Part shown: positions 1-12,599 of the stretch, piece after piece
Layout: every line of letters starts with the position of its first letter
Position numbering within the stretch: the first letter of the stretch is position 1
Assembly: GCA_018697195.1 (NCBI GenBank)
Contig: CM031870.1
Span: forward strand, 11,304,849-11,368,848
Direction of reading: 5' to 3'
Length of the DNA: 64,000 nucleotides
From: Certhia americana
Lineage: Eukaryota; Chordata; Aves; Passeriformes; Certhiidae
Notes under the pieces: generated by a model
The model's database searches: none
What the model saw: the letters and a program-made list of their open reading frames with translations, nothing else
What the model was told of the DNA's origin: nothing
Program-made: the position numbers and the translations under genes

Positions 1-2449
1 GAGGTGATGTGGTTTACGAAGTTCCTTTGCTAACCAACCCACCAGTATCAAACTACATCTGGGTCTGAAAATCTCTTCTCTCCCTGGTGACTAAGCCCAG
101 CATGAGCTCACAGAACCCTGGGCACAGCAAAGGTGCCACTCCTCTGAGCCTTCCATCTTTAATGCTAAGTACCAATAGTCTATGTCACACAGGATTACTC
201 TGATGACTCAAGAGTTACCCCTGAGTATCCCCAAATTACATTTTACCTTTGCTTGTCTGGTTTTAAAATGCAAAGAGTTTCTGTTAATGACGCACCATGT
301 ATGCAGCTCTCTGGTATATTCTGCCTTGCTCTTTGAGAAGGCCCAGAGTAACATATTTATATTTTCTCCAATACATGTGAATCTGTGCTAATTATTGCAT
401 CGATGACAAAATTATCTGAATTGTCTTTGACAAAGTAGAAGTAAACTACATAACATTCACTGCATACATAAACAAAAAAGACTAATCCAAAACATTCTAT
501 CATCAACTGCGACTCTTGAATATATGTTAGATTTTAAAAATAAAAATCTCACCATTTTGTTCCCCTAGTACAGACAAAACAAATGGCAGCCAATTCACTT
601 CACTTCAAACAACATTCCTGCATACAAAGTTGGTGACATAATGAAGAAATGTATTCAAGCTATTACTAATTTAACATAGCTCATCAATACTTCTATAAGA
701 AAGCTGTTTATGGCCAACAGTGTCACAACTGAATCTATGCATTGTAAATACAAATATATTTTATTCATAGAAAATTCTTGTGACTTCAATTATGCAATAA
801 GTATTTATTTGGAATTCATTATTTTTTGTTTGATAACCATCATTAATTCATGTCCAACTGATTAATCCTGCTGTAAAGCTTTAGTGAACATTATACAGGA
901 TAAAATATAGATTTGTAAAGCTTTGTATTTTCCCTACAGCTTCAAGTGGAATGTGTGGACAATGACATAATACGTTTTCACACAACCACTGAGTTTTATG
1001 TTACAGGCTTTCTATTAAAAACAATGTAAATCTCTAGCAAACAATTTTTGATTTAAGACAACTTCAGCTGCTTGCTGCTTTTGGACTGCAGAAAGTTGTC
1101 TCTCTTCTCGGTCCCCTTTTCCATTTCTCTGTGAGATTCACATGCAGGGTGTTCCCTGCACCACCCCTCACTTTGCAGGCAGGCAAATGCTTGCTTCCCA
1201 AACCAAGCTCTCAGCACCACTGCCTTGCTTAGAAAGGGTGGGATGTTTAGGAATACATAGTAAATTTAATCTTCCTCCACAATTTTTCTTAAGCAGAGTG
1301 CTAAAATTTGTGTTGGAATATAAAGTAAGGTTCATATATTCCTGAAGTGGCTTTTCTTTTTATACTGTTTTTGCTGCAGTTTCCTGAAGCTCACCAAGAA
1401 ATCAGCAGCAAAAAGCACAAATTAAAACAGCAAGTAAGTGACAGAAAAGTAAAGATTATGGGGGTACTGTTTTCTGTACCTTCTGTTCCACTGACAGGCC
1501 TACTTATCCAAGGAAACAAAAGTTCAGACTGATGCATAAAACCATTTCACCAAAGTTAAAAGCACAAGATAGGAAGATTTAAGTAGTCCAAACCAAAAAA
1601 AGATCTACTCATAAAACCAAACAGTGTTGAGATAATTTCTGATAAACAAGGGGAGCATGAAGCCAGAAATTAATGTACCAAAATAGCAACTTGGAAATTA
1701 AGCCCAATTAGTGAATAAAAATAATGATGGGATTTGTTCTTTCCCTTTTACTTTTTTTTTCCTTCTACATGCTAAGTTTCAGATCCTAATTTCAAGCTGA
1801 CAGTAACAAAAGGCATGGACCAAAAGAAGTTGCTGTGCTGCACATCCAGGACCTGCAAATTCCCTTTTATTCCTATTTGGCCATAGTTACAGAAAGACAA
1901 AGCCCAGAATGCCAAACAGAGCAGTGAGCCCAGTGAGCTCATGTGGCCAGAGCTCCTCTGCTGTTTGCATCTTCCTTGGGACCTTTCTGGGGTTTGCCAC
2001 TCATCTAAAGACCCCAGCTTTTCTGGACAGCACTGAATCTTTTGTTTTGTGAGCCCTTCATCAAAAAAAAAGCAGCTACAAATGACATTTTAATCCAAAA
2101 CCATTAATATTTGCCAGCCTCAAACCAACAAGAACCACTGTCTTCTGAGTTCATACCATTGTTAGACTCATTTGTGAAGCTGGCTTTGGAAATTTCTAGC
2201 CCCACTGACAGCTGTATCATACACTCCAAGAATTTATTTTGAATTTGTCAAAACCACGTGTTCACTTTGCAATGAACCTGTGAAATTACATGTAGGACAA
2301 AAGACAAAGTGAAATATTTAGAGCCATAATTTATGTATTTATATTTTTAAACAGCTAATGTAACTTAACATAAAGAGAGAAGGCTTTCATATGGTAAAGA
2401 AAATCCAGAACATCAAATACTACAGTAATAGTGATTGCTTTTGATGGTA
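1..2449. other. Non-coding AT-rich unique sequence
   Basis: No exon, RNA gene or recognisable repeat is seen. Short open frames at 182-391, 1142-1345 and 1347-1532 (61-69 codons) have no family signature and are the length expected by chance in this composition. The stretch is low in CpG. It holds only short homopolymers, for example a run of T near 1751-1760. Confidence 0.6.
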
Positions 2450-2519
2450 AAATATATTATTCATAATAATTCCTGCTAAATTTAATTAAAATATTTATAC
2501 TGAAATATATTATTCATAA
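2450..2519. repeat. 17-bp direct repeat pair
   Basis: The same 17-bp word, AAATATATTATTCATAA, occurs at 2450-2466 and 2503-2519, 53 bp apart, in an AT-rich stretch. The sequence between the copies is not itself repeated. It may be a remnant of a local duplication or a chance match in biased sequence. Confidence 0.6.
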
Positions 2520-2583
2520 AACAAAGATTGGTTATCGGTCAGCAGTACCAAAAATCAAGATCAAAAATTTTAAGATTTTATGA

Positions 2584-2618
2584 TTTCCTTTCATAAAGGA
2601 ATCATTTATGAAAGGAAA
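2584..2618. repeat. Perfect inverted repeat, 14-bp arms, 7-nt loop
   Basis: The left arm TTTCCTTTCATAAA (2584-2597) is exactly the reverse complement of the right arm TTTATGAAAGGAAA (2605-2618), with GGAATCA between them. The flanking bases do not pair, so the stem is exactly 14 bp. No target duplication or transposon ends were recognised around it. It is too short for a typical pre-miRNA hairpin, which has a stem of about 30 bp. Confidence 0.9.
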
Positions 2619-5600
2619 GATATTGCTGGTTTCAAAGAAAATCAACCCAATGGAATATACAGATTGAAGCCAGGAAGAACAGTGTGCTTGTGCATTAGTG
2701 ATGACACTGAATTTTAAAATGAAACCCAGGAGGTGGGAAGATCCTAAGTGGATTTAAAAAGCTCTCCTGTTTTCATGCAGTGCGTAAAAATACCAAACCA
2801 AATATTTTAAAAATGCATTACAGGTCTCGTCCATTAAGTTTCTTCTTGATGGGCTTTGGTTTTGGAGGAGTTGGTGGGTTGTTCTTAAGAAATCCATCTG
2901 GAAATGCACTGTGATTATCTCTCTGTGATGATAAGCATTTCTTTTTAATAAACTCTTGTTGCTCAGTGGTAATAATTCATTTTTCACATACTGTCAACCC
3001 ATGCAGACATAAATATTCTCTATCCTAAAACACCAGCAAGGAGAGCATCTGCAATTCTTATTCTTTAGGATTTTACCTAGCCTGAAGTAGCAACACAGTC
3101 ATCCTAGGGAACATCATCAGATGTGCAGCAAAAAGGGCTACTGCCATTTCTGTTAATCTAAGTCAGTTTCCTTACCACTTCCTTTTTAGTTAGGGAGAGA
3201 ATTTCTTTTTGTTGAGAACTGAAGTGAGCAGATGGACATCATATTCTTCTGCAGTAACACTGCTTTACATCTCTTTGACAATATAACAGCACTGTATATT
3301 AGTGTAATTTACTCCCACTTTAAGTCTCCTTTTCACTGACAGAACAGCATGAAGAGATCTTCAACTAAGTGAAAATAAGTCCCCTGTGAATTCCAGGAAG
3401 AAATTATGACATAGTGAATGGAAAACAGTGAACAAATCTTAGATGCTGATGGAAACCATACAATTAAAATATCATTCTGACTTAAGGGCTTTCCAAGTAT
3501 TGCAAAGTAAACAGGGATTATCTATACAGTTCACACTTAAACAACAGATCATGTTCTTTGATCTCCAGAGATGATAGCACCGAGGCACATGGTTGATATA
3601 TTATGGTTCTGCACAAGCATGGCCTGGGAGGGTTTCAGTCTCTTGCAGCAGCAACCCAACACCTCCCTGGAAGTACTGATTTCCATGGGGATCATTCTCA
3701 GAAAAACAACAAAATTAAATCCTCTTTCTTGAAGGGTGATATCAAATGGTATTATTAGATATTGAGCACCTTCACCATGCCAAAGGTCCCAAGGTATCAG
3801 AGCCTGCTCTGCCTTGTTCAGCACAGTTATACACAATTAGAATCAGCGCTTCTGTCTGTGCTACCTCCAGGCTTAAATAAGCCCTCAAACTTCTCAGACT
3901 TAGCAGAGAAATTTTATAAAGGCAGATAAATGTCCAAAAGTTGCTGCCTTCGCATGCTCCAGTTGTCGCTCAGGAAGCTGGGAGGAGGAGGGTGTGCCAA
4001 GGAAGCCTCTCCCCTGCCCTGCAGTGTGTGCTGGAGGATGCAGTGAGCTCTGAAAATGATGCAGCTCAGGATGCAAACTCACCCGGGGCAGCCCAGAGAT
4101 GTGGGATTTATTAAATTCTATTGCTAACAAGACTGTGTGTAGTACACACTCTCAAAGGATATGATTTTGCAGTCCTTACCTCACAGGCATACCAGCACAC
4201 ATTTTACTAACCACTCTGAGGAGGAGCTTCATACAAATGCAGAGAGTTGCACAAGCGCAGCATCTCGTGCTTTTTCCACACAGAGTTTACTACGCATGGA
4301 GAAGTAACTTGAGGTTTAAGATGCTGCAACACTCCCAGATATATCCATCTTATCCTCTAGAGGCTTTCCTTCTACTACTTCTTAAAATTGCAAGTAATAA
4401 TCCTGCTCTCTGATGTGACAAACATTAGACAAATATTCCACCATTCAAATGATCAACTAACTTAGTTTTCTGCGTGCGTTCTATTGGTGTGTTTTAATAA
4501 TAAGCCTTCAAAAACCTTGTGTGGTGTTTGTAGGATTTATCTCAGCTGCTTTCTTGATGTTTTTTCCCCAAAATTGGAAGGCCACTTACTTTGAGTTCTT
4601 CATGGCTGATTTCTTTCTCCACTAATGTTCAGTAGCTATTGTTTTATTGCAATGTATTTACAAGAAACAGGCAATTTTTAAGGTGCCAAGAGCTTCAAGC
4701 TTTGTTTGTTTATAGCTCCTCTGTGCACTGCTACATTTTTTCTTGGATTCAACTGCCAATGTAAGGGATTAAGGGGCTAAGCGAGTTTGACTGGTGCAGG
4801 AATCTTTCAAATATGTTCTTCTAGCTCAAGTCTTTCACTGGCACTTTTTACTTAACGATAACTGCCAAAATAAAAATCCCCTGGTGCAGCGGGAGTGACA
4901 AAATAATCACACTTTTCAGGCACAATTCAATATCTATTCACACCTCTGAAAAAAATAAAATAAAAGTTGACAAAATTATAAGCTCTGGCCTGTTGGCTTG
5001 CTTGTGCTGGGGTTTTTATTTAGGTTTTTAAATGCCACAAGTAATCTTCAGGTTATTAGACCGGGCTGGAGTTAGTGTTTGCTGACTTGTGTGCTGCCCA
5101 CAGGGCAATAATTATTCAATTAAGCTTTTGTAAGTGAAAATAATTTTTCTTTAGGCTATCCTACAGAAATCTTGCACGAGCTCTCTCTTCAGTTACTGTC
5201 TTTTTTGTTTCAGACTACCTGAATTCTTTTTTTCTCTGCTGGTCCCCATATCCCAGTGATGTTTCTCGAGTTTCATCTCTAGAAATGGAAGTTATTCCTT
5301 GCATGACAGCTTTAACTATGTCTTTCCAGGGAGACTTGAGATGTCATTGTTGATGGAGAGAGTTATTTAGTAATAACAGCAACTAAATTCAGGGCCAGCC
5401 CCAAACCCAAGCCTGTGGATACAGATCATTCTTGACCAGTCCTGGTCTGGTCCTTGTTTTCCAGGCACAGATATTAAAGTTGTAAAAAAGCTTTAAGTGT
5501 TTTTCTTTAGCAAGGATGAAAATGGGTCCCTCTTGCTCTTATATGCTTCTTAGCTCCTGATTCTCAAAATGAAGCACAATTGTGTTCATTTAAACCTAGG

Positions 5601-6799
5601 TAAGTATGCTTTTTAAATAATTAAAAATGTTACCTACATTTTCAATAATAGATAACAGTATTGATACTCATACTGATACTCTTTGTGTTCATTAGAGTTA
5701 AGCATTCAACTACAAACTGTTTGGGGTTTTAATTATAAATTGCCCTACATCAAGACATTTTTAAAATATACACACAGACTGTTATTTGGTATAAGATGAC
5801 TGGTGGGGTATAGCATAATGTGAAAGAGCAGGAAGCAAGAAAAAAAGAATCACCAGAATGAGAATCATTTTGATCACACAATTGAATGCCCATAATAAGA
5901 CTCCTATTAAGATTTGTAGATGACACAGTGACAAAAAAACATATGGAAAGCCTTTAACTCTGGAGAAAGTTGTGTTGAAACAAGTACTGAGCAGAGTTAT
6001 AGACAAGGGAGCACAGAGTACAGGTCCTACCAAGGGAATGACAGCTTGAAACCAAAAAAGCTGCAATTCTGACAAGGAAGTGCAGATTAAGTAGAAAGGT
6101 AATTCATATACTCTGTCATGATGCTGGATACAAATCAAAATAAACCCCAATTCAGTATCTGACAAAGAACAAACAAAGTGTAAGAACAAGCCAGTGTTAC
6201 AGATTGTGTGACTACACAGTGTCTGGTAATCAAAGAGAGCTGAGAAATTAGAAGAAAAGTGTAAACATATGACAAGTGGAGTTTCAAGGTTAGAAAACTG
6301 TGTCTTATTATTGGTAGACAAAGACTTGATTTTTTCAGCCTACCTGAAAGAGGTCTCCAGTTTGTGTAATTCCATCATCTAAGCATCTCCACAGAGGGAA
6401 GAGAGCAATAAGAACAAGACAGAGAACAAGATCAGCTATGAGGCAAATATTCCTCACATTGAGGTGACTGACCACTACAAAAATCTATAAAGACCAGTCA
6501 CAGATTACCCTATCTCTTGGCATTGAAGCCTTTCTGAAATATATACTTATTAAACAGTGACCTTCCCACAGTAACACTGGAGTGACATTTGTGACATGAC
6601 ATCCATGACCCAAATCACATCACACCACACCATCTGAGTCATAGAATGGCACTCTGCATATTTAAAACCTGTCAGAGAAAACACCCCATGTGTTTTACCT
6701 CTGTAACATGTGGAAATAACCGTATCTCAGTAAATTTTCCATTTACATCTCTTTCTTACTTTGTCTAAAAGTGTAATACTTCTTACTCAGAACCATTCC
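2619..6799. other. Non-coding sequence, no genes recognised
   Basis: This is unique-looking AT-rich DNA. The longest open frame is 5782-6321 on the minus strand (179 codons). It is rich in F, L, I, C and H, as expected from the antisense of an A/G-rich strand, and matches no family I know. 3549-3836 minus (95 codons) and 3900-4130 minus (76 codons) are likewise unsupported. A possible conserved non-coding block lies at 4850-5150. Confidence 0.6.
4850..5150. promoter_or_regulatory. Candidate conserved non-coding element
   Basis: This is inference only. The block has high-complexity sequence without repeat character. It contains AATAATTATTCAATTAAG near 5107-5124, a cluster of homeodomain-type AATTA/CAATTA words, and is flanked by mixed-composition sequence near 5060-5100. 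No coding potential is evident. Alignment to chicken and other birds is needed to decide. Confidence 0.2.
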
Positions 6800-6837
6800 C
6801 TCTTGGCATGAGGGAAGCTTGATAGCTCTTGGCATGA
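6800..6837. repeat. Short tandem-type duplication, 26-bp period
   Basis: The word CTCTTGGCATGA occurs at 6800-6811 and again at 6826-6837. The intervening bases (GGGAAGCTTGATAG) are not clearly repeated. This is probably a small local duplication. Confidence 0.6.
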
Positions 6838-7084
6838 AAGAACATGTGATTAACACGTGTGGGCTCGGTGTCCCTTATTTGAAAATACTCATTTGTATGG
6901 AATACAAATATGTCACATTTCCTCAGTATTTGAAACAGAACATTTATATTTATGAGGATATAAACTCATTTTCTCAAGTCTCCGATATTTGTTGAAAATT
7001 AATCATCCCCTTGCGAAACACATTCACTAGAATATTCATAGGAAGCAAACATAATGAATAATCATATTTAACTTTCATAATCAA

Positions 7085-7200
7085 AAGTTCCCAAAGCAAT
7101 TTACAGGAAATAAGTATCATTATCCCCATTTATGACCAGGGAAACTGAGTCATAACATTCACTTGCTCAACATTAAATAGCAGAAATGTGTTACACCTTC
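7085..7200 (-). mobile_element. MIR-type SINE remnant (amniote MIR)
   Basis: Read on the plus strand, this follows the reverse complement of the MIR 3' half. There is a CAAAGCAATTTACA segment, then ATCATTATCCCCATTTATGA, then GGGAAACTGAGTCATA, then an ACTTGCTCAACATTAAATAGCAG-like stretch. That is the order of a MIR read backwards: core and LINE-like tail, then the CTCAGTTTCC and ACCTTGGGCAAGT regions. The element sense is therefore minus. The tRNA-derived head is not clear and has probably decayed. MIRs are tRNA-derived SINEs that stopped moving early in amniote history, so heavy divergence is expected. The boundaries are approximate. Confidence 0.75.
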
Positions 7201-8580
7201 AATTTCTGGCAAAATCCTGGAATTCGTCTTCCTCTAATGCATAAAGATAGTCAAAGAAAAAAAAAGAGTTTTAATTTCAATGAATATTAATATGTTTCTG
7301 TGATCTCCAGCAAGATTTCCCTCAAGCAACTGATAGTTTTCCACAGTGTTCAGCATGTCTGTTTTTTTCAAGGCCTATCCATTTCCACTTGAATTCCTGA
7401 ACTATTATACTAAAAATTTGTGAAAACTTAAAACAGGTTTCTTGACATTATTTGCAACAATGTTGACACCAGAAATACTATGCACAGCCTCTCTAACAAT
7501 TTTTACTTCTGCTCTAAAGTTTTTTTTTGTTTATACAAAGAGATTTAATAATGACACAAGGCCACACTAATTAAATTTTGCATAATCTAGCAGTTATCAC
7601 TTTAAAAAAATTATAAAGGGAAAACACCTTCAGTTTAAATTTGAAATGTTTCAAATTCATAAGATATTCTTCTTCTATTAACCATTATAATTTTAATTAA
7701 GGCTAAAGAATTCAATCCATACAGAAAAAATAATTTTATCTTCATTTTCACTGAGGGGAGCAAAAAAAATCAGATTTGCTCCACTAAGAGAAAGGAGAAC
7801 ACTGAAATTGTAAAATACTTCATAGGCATATCTTTTCCATTTATGTATGTCAAGTTTGATGATGAAGTCAGTTCACAGCCCTACTTAACGAGCAGAACTG
7901 TATATGTACATATTCTCTGTCCTTACTGCTGAGTTTAATAGTTCCTTTTAAAGAGATATATGCCAATGTAAATATAGTTAACATAAAATAATTATATTCA
8001 CAAAATATTTGTTAAATTTACTTCTCCACATAAAGAGTGAAAAATAAAATCTCCATGCTCTGCTCAGTGATTTTAATGTGAAACTGCTGGTGAAGTCGTC
8101 AACACATTCTCGGTGTAATACATTAAGCCAGCATGTGTGGGTGTCACATAATTGCAGATAATTTAGTGACTGAATTCCTTTAGGGTTTTAGAGTCCTACT
8201 ATGTTTTTGCTTGGATACCTCTTTTCTGGGACATTAAGACATGGTTGTCAAAAGAGTAGATGAAATAAGCTTTTAATGTTTTATTGCTGAATAAGAGTTT
8301 GAAGGAGTTGCTCTGCCTCAGTATCCAGGGTTTACAGCTGCAAAGCTGTATTTTCTCTCACACACACTCCGTCTGAAGCTGTGTACTGAGGGCGAAATTA
8401 ATTTTGGAGAAAACAATGCAGAATTTTCTGGATTTGATCACAGGTCTTACATTGCTGTATAATCTGATATGATCCCCTTCTTTAATGTACACACTTGTTC
8501 CTCTGCACCAGGAGCTGCTTGCTACCAAGGCTGGCCCATAAGGAGTCCTGAGGAAGCTGTTCTGATTACAAAAATGGAGC
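7201..8580. other. Non-coding sequence, no genes recognised
   Basis: Mostly AT-rich unique DNA. The part at about 8080-8290 is of higher complexity and could be conserved non-coding sequence, but nothing specific is recognised. Overlapping open frames near 8358-8789 on both strands have no family signature. Confidence 0.55.
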
Positions 8581-8676
8581 AAATCACATTGTGCCCTGCT
8601 CCTAGGGCAAACACACCCCAAAAATCACATTGTGCCCTGTTATCAATTGTTCTGCTCCTACAGCAAATATGCCCCA
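8581..8676. repeat. Imperfect tandem duplication (two copies)
   Basis: AAATCACATTGTGCCCTG occurs exactly at 8581-8598 and 8622-8639. In each copy it is followed by CTCCTA(G/C)(G/A)GCAAA and a stretch ending in CCCCA (8620 and 8676). The second copy carries about 15 extra bases (TTATCAATTGTTCTG) before the shared CTCCTA. This looks like a 41-bp tandem duplication with a later indel. Confidence 0.85.
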
Positions 8677-9039
8677 CATGCACAGAGCTTGGAAGAGGGA
8701 CTGGCAATGGATGGGAAGGTGGTGAGGAAGGTATAGCAGCAGCAAAGGGAAAACTGAGTGAAATGTGGGCCCACTGCTCAATAAGGTGAAGGATGCAATG
8801 CTGAGGAGTACAGGAAGGGTTCAGGGAAATAAAAGCCCCAAGGTTTGCTCATAGACCTCCTGGGGCAGAGCAGAACTCCCCACAACAAAGGATGGCTGAG
8901 CTACATTTGAGCAAACTCTCACACACACAAGTTTAAGCAACGTGACGGGACAGATCTGAAACCTTGGGTACACAAAGGACATCAAACCAGGTAAAGCCCA
9001 GTGGAGAACTGCCAGCACAGGCAGTGACTGCTGCACATA

Positions 9040-9150
9040 CCCTTACAGAGAGGCTGAGAGTGGTTTTCTCCTGCCTGGAGAAGACACACAAGGCGACTTT
9101 CTGCTTTGTAGAATTGCCTACTAGAAGAGGTAGAGATGGCAAAGCCAGGC
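9040..9150 (+). mobile_element. CR1 LINE fragment (ORF2 C-terminal region)
   Basis: The order of words resembles the part of CR1 that encodes the end of ORF2. A GAGAGGCTGAGAGTGG segment and a GCCTGGAGAAGA segment are followed by GGCGAC and then TAGAATTGCCTACTAGAAG. These correspond to the CR1 stretch encoding the E(R)LRELG, SLEKRRL, GDL and YL(K)GG motifs. It is short and diverged, with no 3' tail visible. CR1 is the dominant LINE of birds and usually inserts 5'-truncated. The edges are approximate. Confidence 0.5.
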
Positions 9151-9238
9151 TGAAGAGAGTGGAAAAGGAGAATCTTTACCCTTGGAGATATTCCATACTC
9201 ATCTTCAAGGCCACGAGAAACCAAATTCAATTTTCAAA

Positions 9239-9410
9239 CAACATAACTACAACTTGTTGATTTTAAACATCAACATGATTCTGCTTTTATCCACATGTGA
9301 CCTCATAAAACATAATATCAAGACAACTATAATCTACTGATTGTAACAATCAACCTGATTAGGATTTCAAAATGAGCATATAACATCAACATAATTATAA
9401 TTGGTTGAGG
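9239..9410. repeat. Degenerate three-copy tandem repeat, about 68-80 bp units
   Basis: Three related segments start at 9239 (CAACATAACTACAACTTGTT), 9319 (CAAGACAACTATAATCTACT) and 9387 (CAACATAATTATAATTGGTT). The first two share further matches, such as a CATCAACATGATT / AATCAACCTGATT block. The third is a partial unit. The period is 80 then 68 bp. This is probably an old minisatellite-like duplication. Confidence 0.6.
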
Positions 9411-12400
9411 ACTGTCAGAGTGTTTTTTTCTCTGTATGTCAGTTGTTATTAAAACTTCAGAAGAAAGACTCGCTAGTACTTTCCTAATTTGCATAAATTC
9501 TAAAATTTGGATACCAGGTTCTAAGGTCTTTCATTCTCAAACTTATTCCCTGAATACCTTACCTTTAAGGACACACCCACATTCAAGTTTTACTGACCTT
9601 GTTTGGATGATCCAAAATGTGGAGGAGTTTGGGAAGGAACAGAAGATGACAATGAAAGAGTTTCCAAGAAATCAAATAAGTGAAACTAATGCCATTTTGA
9701 AACATGTCATACTAGCCCAGCTGCCACAAAACCTCAAATTCTATAATATTCTGCATATTAAAGTAAGTATCTACAAACCTGGGGGAAAATCCTATGGGCT
9801 TAAGCTGGTGCAGATGAAGTGGAAAAATAGAAACACCTCAATGGAGGAAACAGTCTGGAAAGCTGAGTGAAAAGTCAGTCTACTGCAAATTTAGTGCATG
9901 ATTGTGAGGCAAATAAAAGGTTAGGAGCATCTTGGGTGATTTAGAAATGAAAACTCAGGGTGCTGAGAACAACTCCTCTATACTTCTGGGAGTTATGCAT
10001 CAATTCTTGACAGTTCAGTGCAGAAAGACAGGTGCATTTGACAGATGTACTTTTTCTGCAAGACTGAATGAAGAAAATTCCAGACGATTGCAATAAAACA
10101 CTCATTTCATCCTCCAGAACTGAACAGAGGAGGGTGTTGAAACCCTAGCAACACAGAGCTGAAACATAGCACTAAAACATGCAAACAACTGAAAGGAGAG
10201 AAGGCATGAAATCCTACTGAAGATTTCATCTGATCTTGCACTGAAACAAAAGGTAGTGATTTTATCTAAACTGATCAATGACCATTCCTTCATTCACTGC
10301 ACAGGGGTGGTTAGAGTATTGTTTTCCCTACACAATCTAGTGAGGGTGCAGGTTTACAGGATATTCCCTCCCTCAGTCACAGAGTCGTGGTTGCCTTGGC
10401 TTTCTTTCCCAAATTACGTGGAGCTAGCTAGGGCTCTAAATCCAGCTAGCTGGCTGACTGCTGCATGGGAGAATCTGCCTACAGCTTTCATAAACTGCAT
10501 CTAAGAGCATAATGATTAACATCATCATAATTGTTATTATTAGGCCATTCCTCACCTTATTCTACCAGAAAACCGACTCCAGAGTTTTTTCCCATCCTGC
10601 AAAGATCAGTGAGCAGTGAGAAGCAACAGGGTATAGAAGGAAGACAGAGTATACACCTGACATCATTTGAAGAGGTAGCTGTTGTAACATACAAAAAGCA
10701 GCAAAAATGACCATAGACTATCAATTCTAATGTGTTCTGCTGAGCGTGCAAAGTGACAAGGACCAGGGGTTAATTAAAAATATGTGTTTTGATTCATATG
10801 AAGAAACAAGCTGATTGTGGGATTAAATAGGCTACAGAACAATTTGTATCCCAAAGGAAGAGCTAGAATTTTCATCACTTGAAACTTAAGGAAAACACCG
10901 AATAAAACTGAGAATCCACAGTAGAACAGCCACATCATGGTTCAGTAAAGCAGAACAGTAGATAATTCTACACGTCAGCCTGCTGTGTTTTCTGCCCAAT
11001 AAAACCCACTCTTACTCAGCCTGCAGCCTATTTTCCTGCAGCTTTTTATTGACTGTCACTCCCTTTCTCTTTGGTCTTTTAAACCTTTCAATGCAGCACC
11101 TTCACTTAACAGAATGATCACACTCCTCTGTAGCTGAAGCACCAACACCAAGCAAATAAACCCCAAACTTTTGTTTGTCTGCCATGACAGAATCTTCTAC
11201 TCTTTCAAATATTATGTTCAACACAGCCCAACTGTTTGAAGAACAGTTTGAAGAAGCTTGTAAACTAAATGGCTTACAGATGTTGAGCCATTGTGAAGAT
11301 GCAAACCTTGCTCAAAGAAACCCTTGCAAACCTTATCATTGCTTACCACTTATATTACAGTCATGCTTTAAGATTTGAAGCAAGTAAGATCATACTGAAA
11401 CAGAACAGATGCAACAAAACTGTTCTTATTCTCACCACTTTTCTTAAACAGATCTTAGTGCAAATTTCTTACTGTTAATGAAACCTGAATTATGACTTAA
11501 GCTTCTTTAAGGCATCTGATTACTTAGTCATCTAACTAGTAATGCCTAACAAATTAAAAAAAAATCATATATAACATCTTCTGCCCCTTCTAGGGTCCTC
11601 ACATTTTCTGCAGAGGAAGAAAGGCAGTCAGCGCTTGGAACAGTTTTCTATAAACTTATTTTTGCTACCAGAGAAATTTATTTTTACTGGATAAGAATTT
11701 CAGCTACTAACCCAAAATATATGTGCTTTACAAACCATGACTTATATTAGAAGGATTTGTGAAAAACAGCAGACTTGTCACAGTGATGCACTTGGTAAAT
11801 GCAAGCCTCCTCTATCTGTGTACAGTATTGTGAAAGAAAGGAATTGCTAAACAAATTACTGCATTTCGCTACCCAGCAGGGTAATAACCATAGCAACATC
11901 TCACAGAAGAAGAGGAAGGTTGAGAATTGTAGCTCTGGGATTAGATATTTGTAGACTCCATTTTGAAGAGAAAATCTTTATTTAATTAAAAGTTTATTTA
12001 ACTTTGAAGGGGGGAAAAAAACCCTCTTGTCTGTCTATAATAAATTAGATAAAATAATAGAAAACTATAGAACCTTTCAGAAATTATCCAATACTATTTT
12101 AATATTTTTTAACATTTAAAAAAAAAAAAAGTTAGTTACATCTGTACAAGTAGCTGTGCAAATATTAATCAAATACATGAAGAGAAAAAGTGAATATCCA
12201 CAAGTTAGGCAACACAATTTTCAAGATGCAGCTCCTTTTGGGACTCATCACCTTGTAAAAAATGTATCTACTAATATGGTTATGAGCACAGTTTGGCTTG
12301 TTTTGTATTTCTGAGCTTAGAAGTCAGTTTTACCATTTAAAATTAATTTGATAAGCTGGTGGGCCATTTAAAAGGTGAGTTCAGAGACACTTAGACTGCA

Positions 12401-12599
12401 AAAGTGTAAGAGTTGAGGTTTGTTTGGGTTTCAGAAGAACTAAAAAGTTCGCCTATCTGAAATTCTTCAGGCCTTTAACTGAGAAACCTTCCTGAATATT
12501 TCATTCCCAAGGTCTTTGGAGATGCACTGCTCTTTCCAGTGCCCGTTGAACTTAAAAAGGCAAAGACGCAACCAAAGCAAATTAATTGTATTTGAACTG
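9411..12599. other. Non-coding sequence, no genes recognised
   Basis: The longest open frame is 9436-9870 plus (144 codons). It begins in AT-rich sequence next to the degenerate tandem repeat and matches no known family. A 13-nt A run lies at 12118-12130. No splice-flanked exon, RNA gene or clear repeat is seen. Confidence 0.55.

Noticed and set aside
5782..6321. 179-codon open frame on the minus strand
   Set aside because: It is the longest frame in the window but has no domain or gene context, its composition is skewed to F, L, I, C and H, and it is the antisense of an A/G-rich strand. The plus strand holds a TTTGTAGATGACAC word resembling the CR1 reverse-transcriptase box, but the flanks do not follow CR1.
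6641..6665. CR1-like TCATAGAATGG word
   Set aside because: The match ends after the short word, so it is likely chance.
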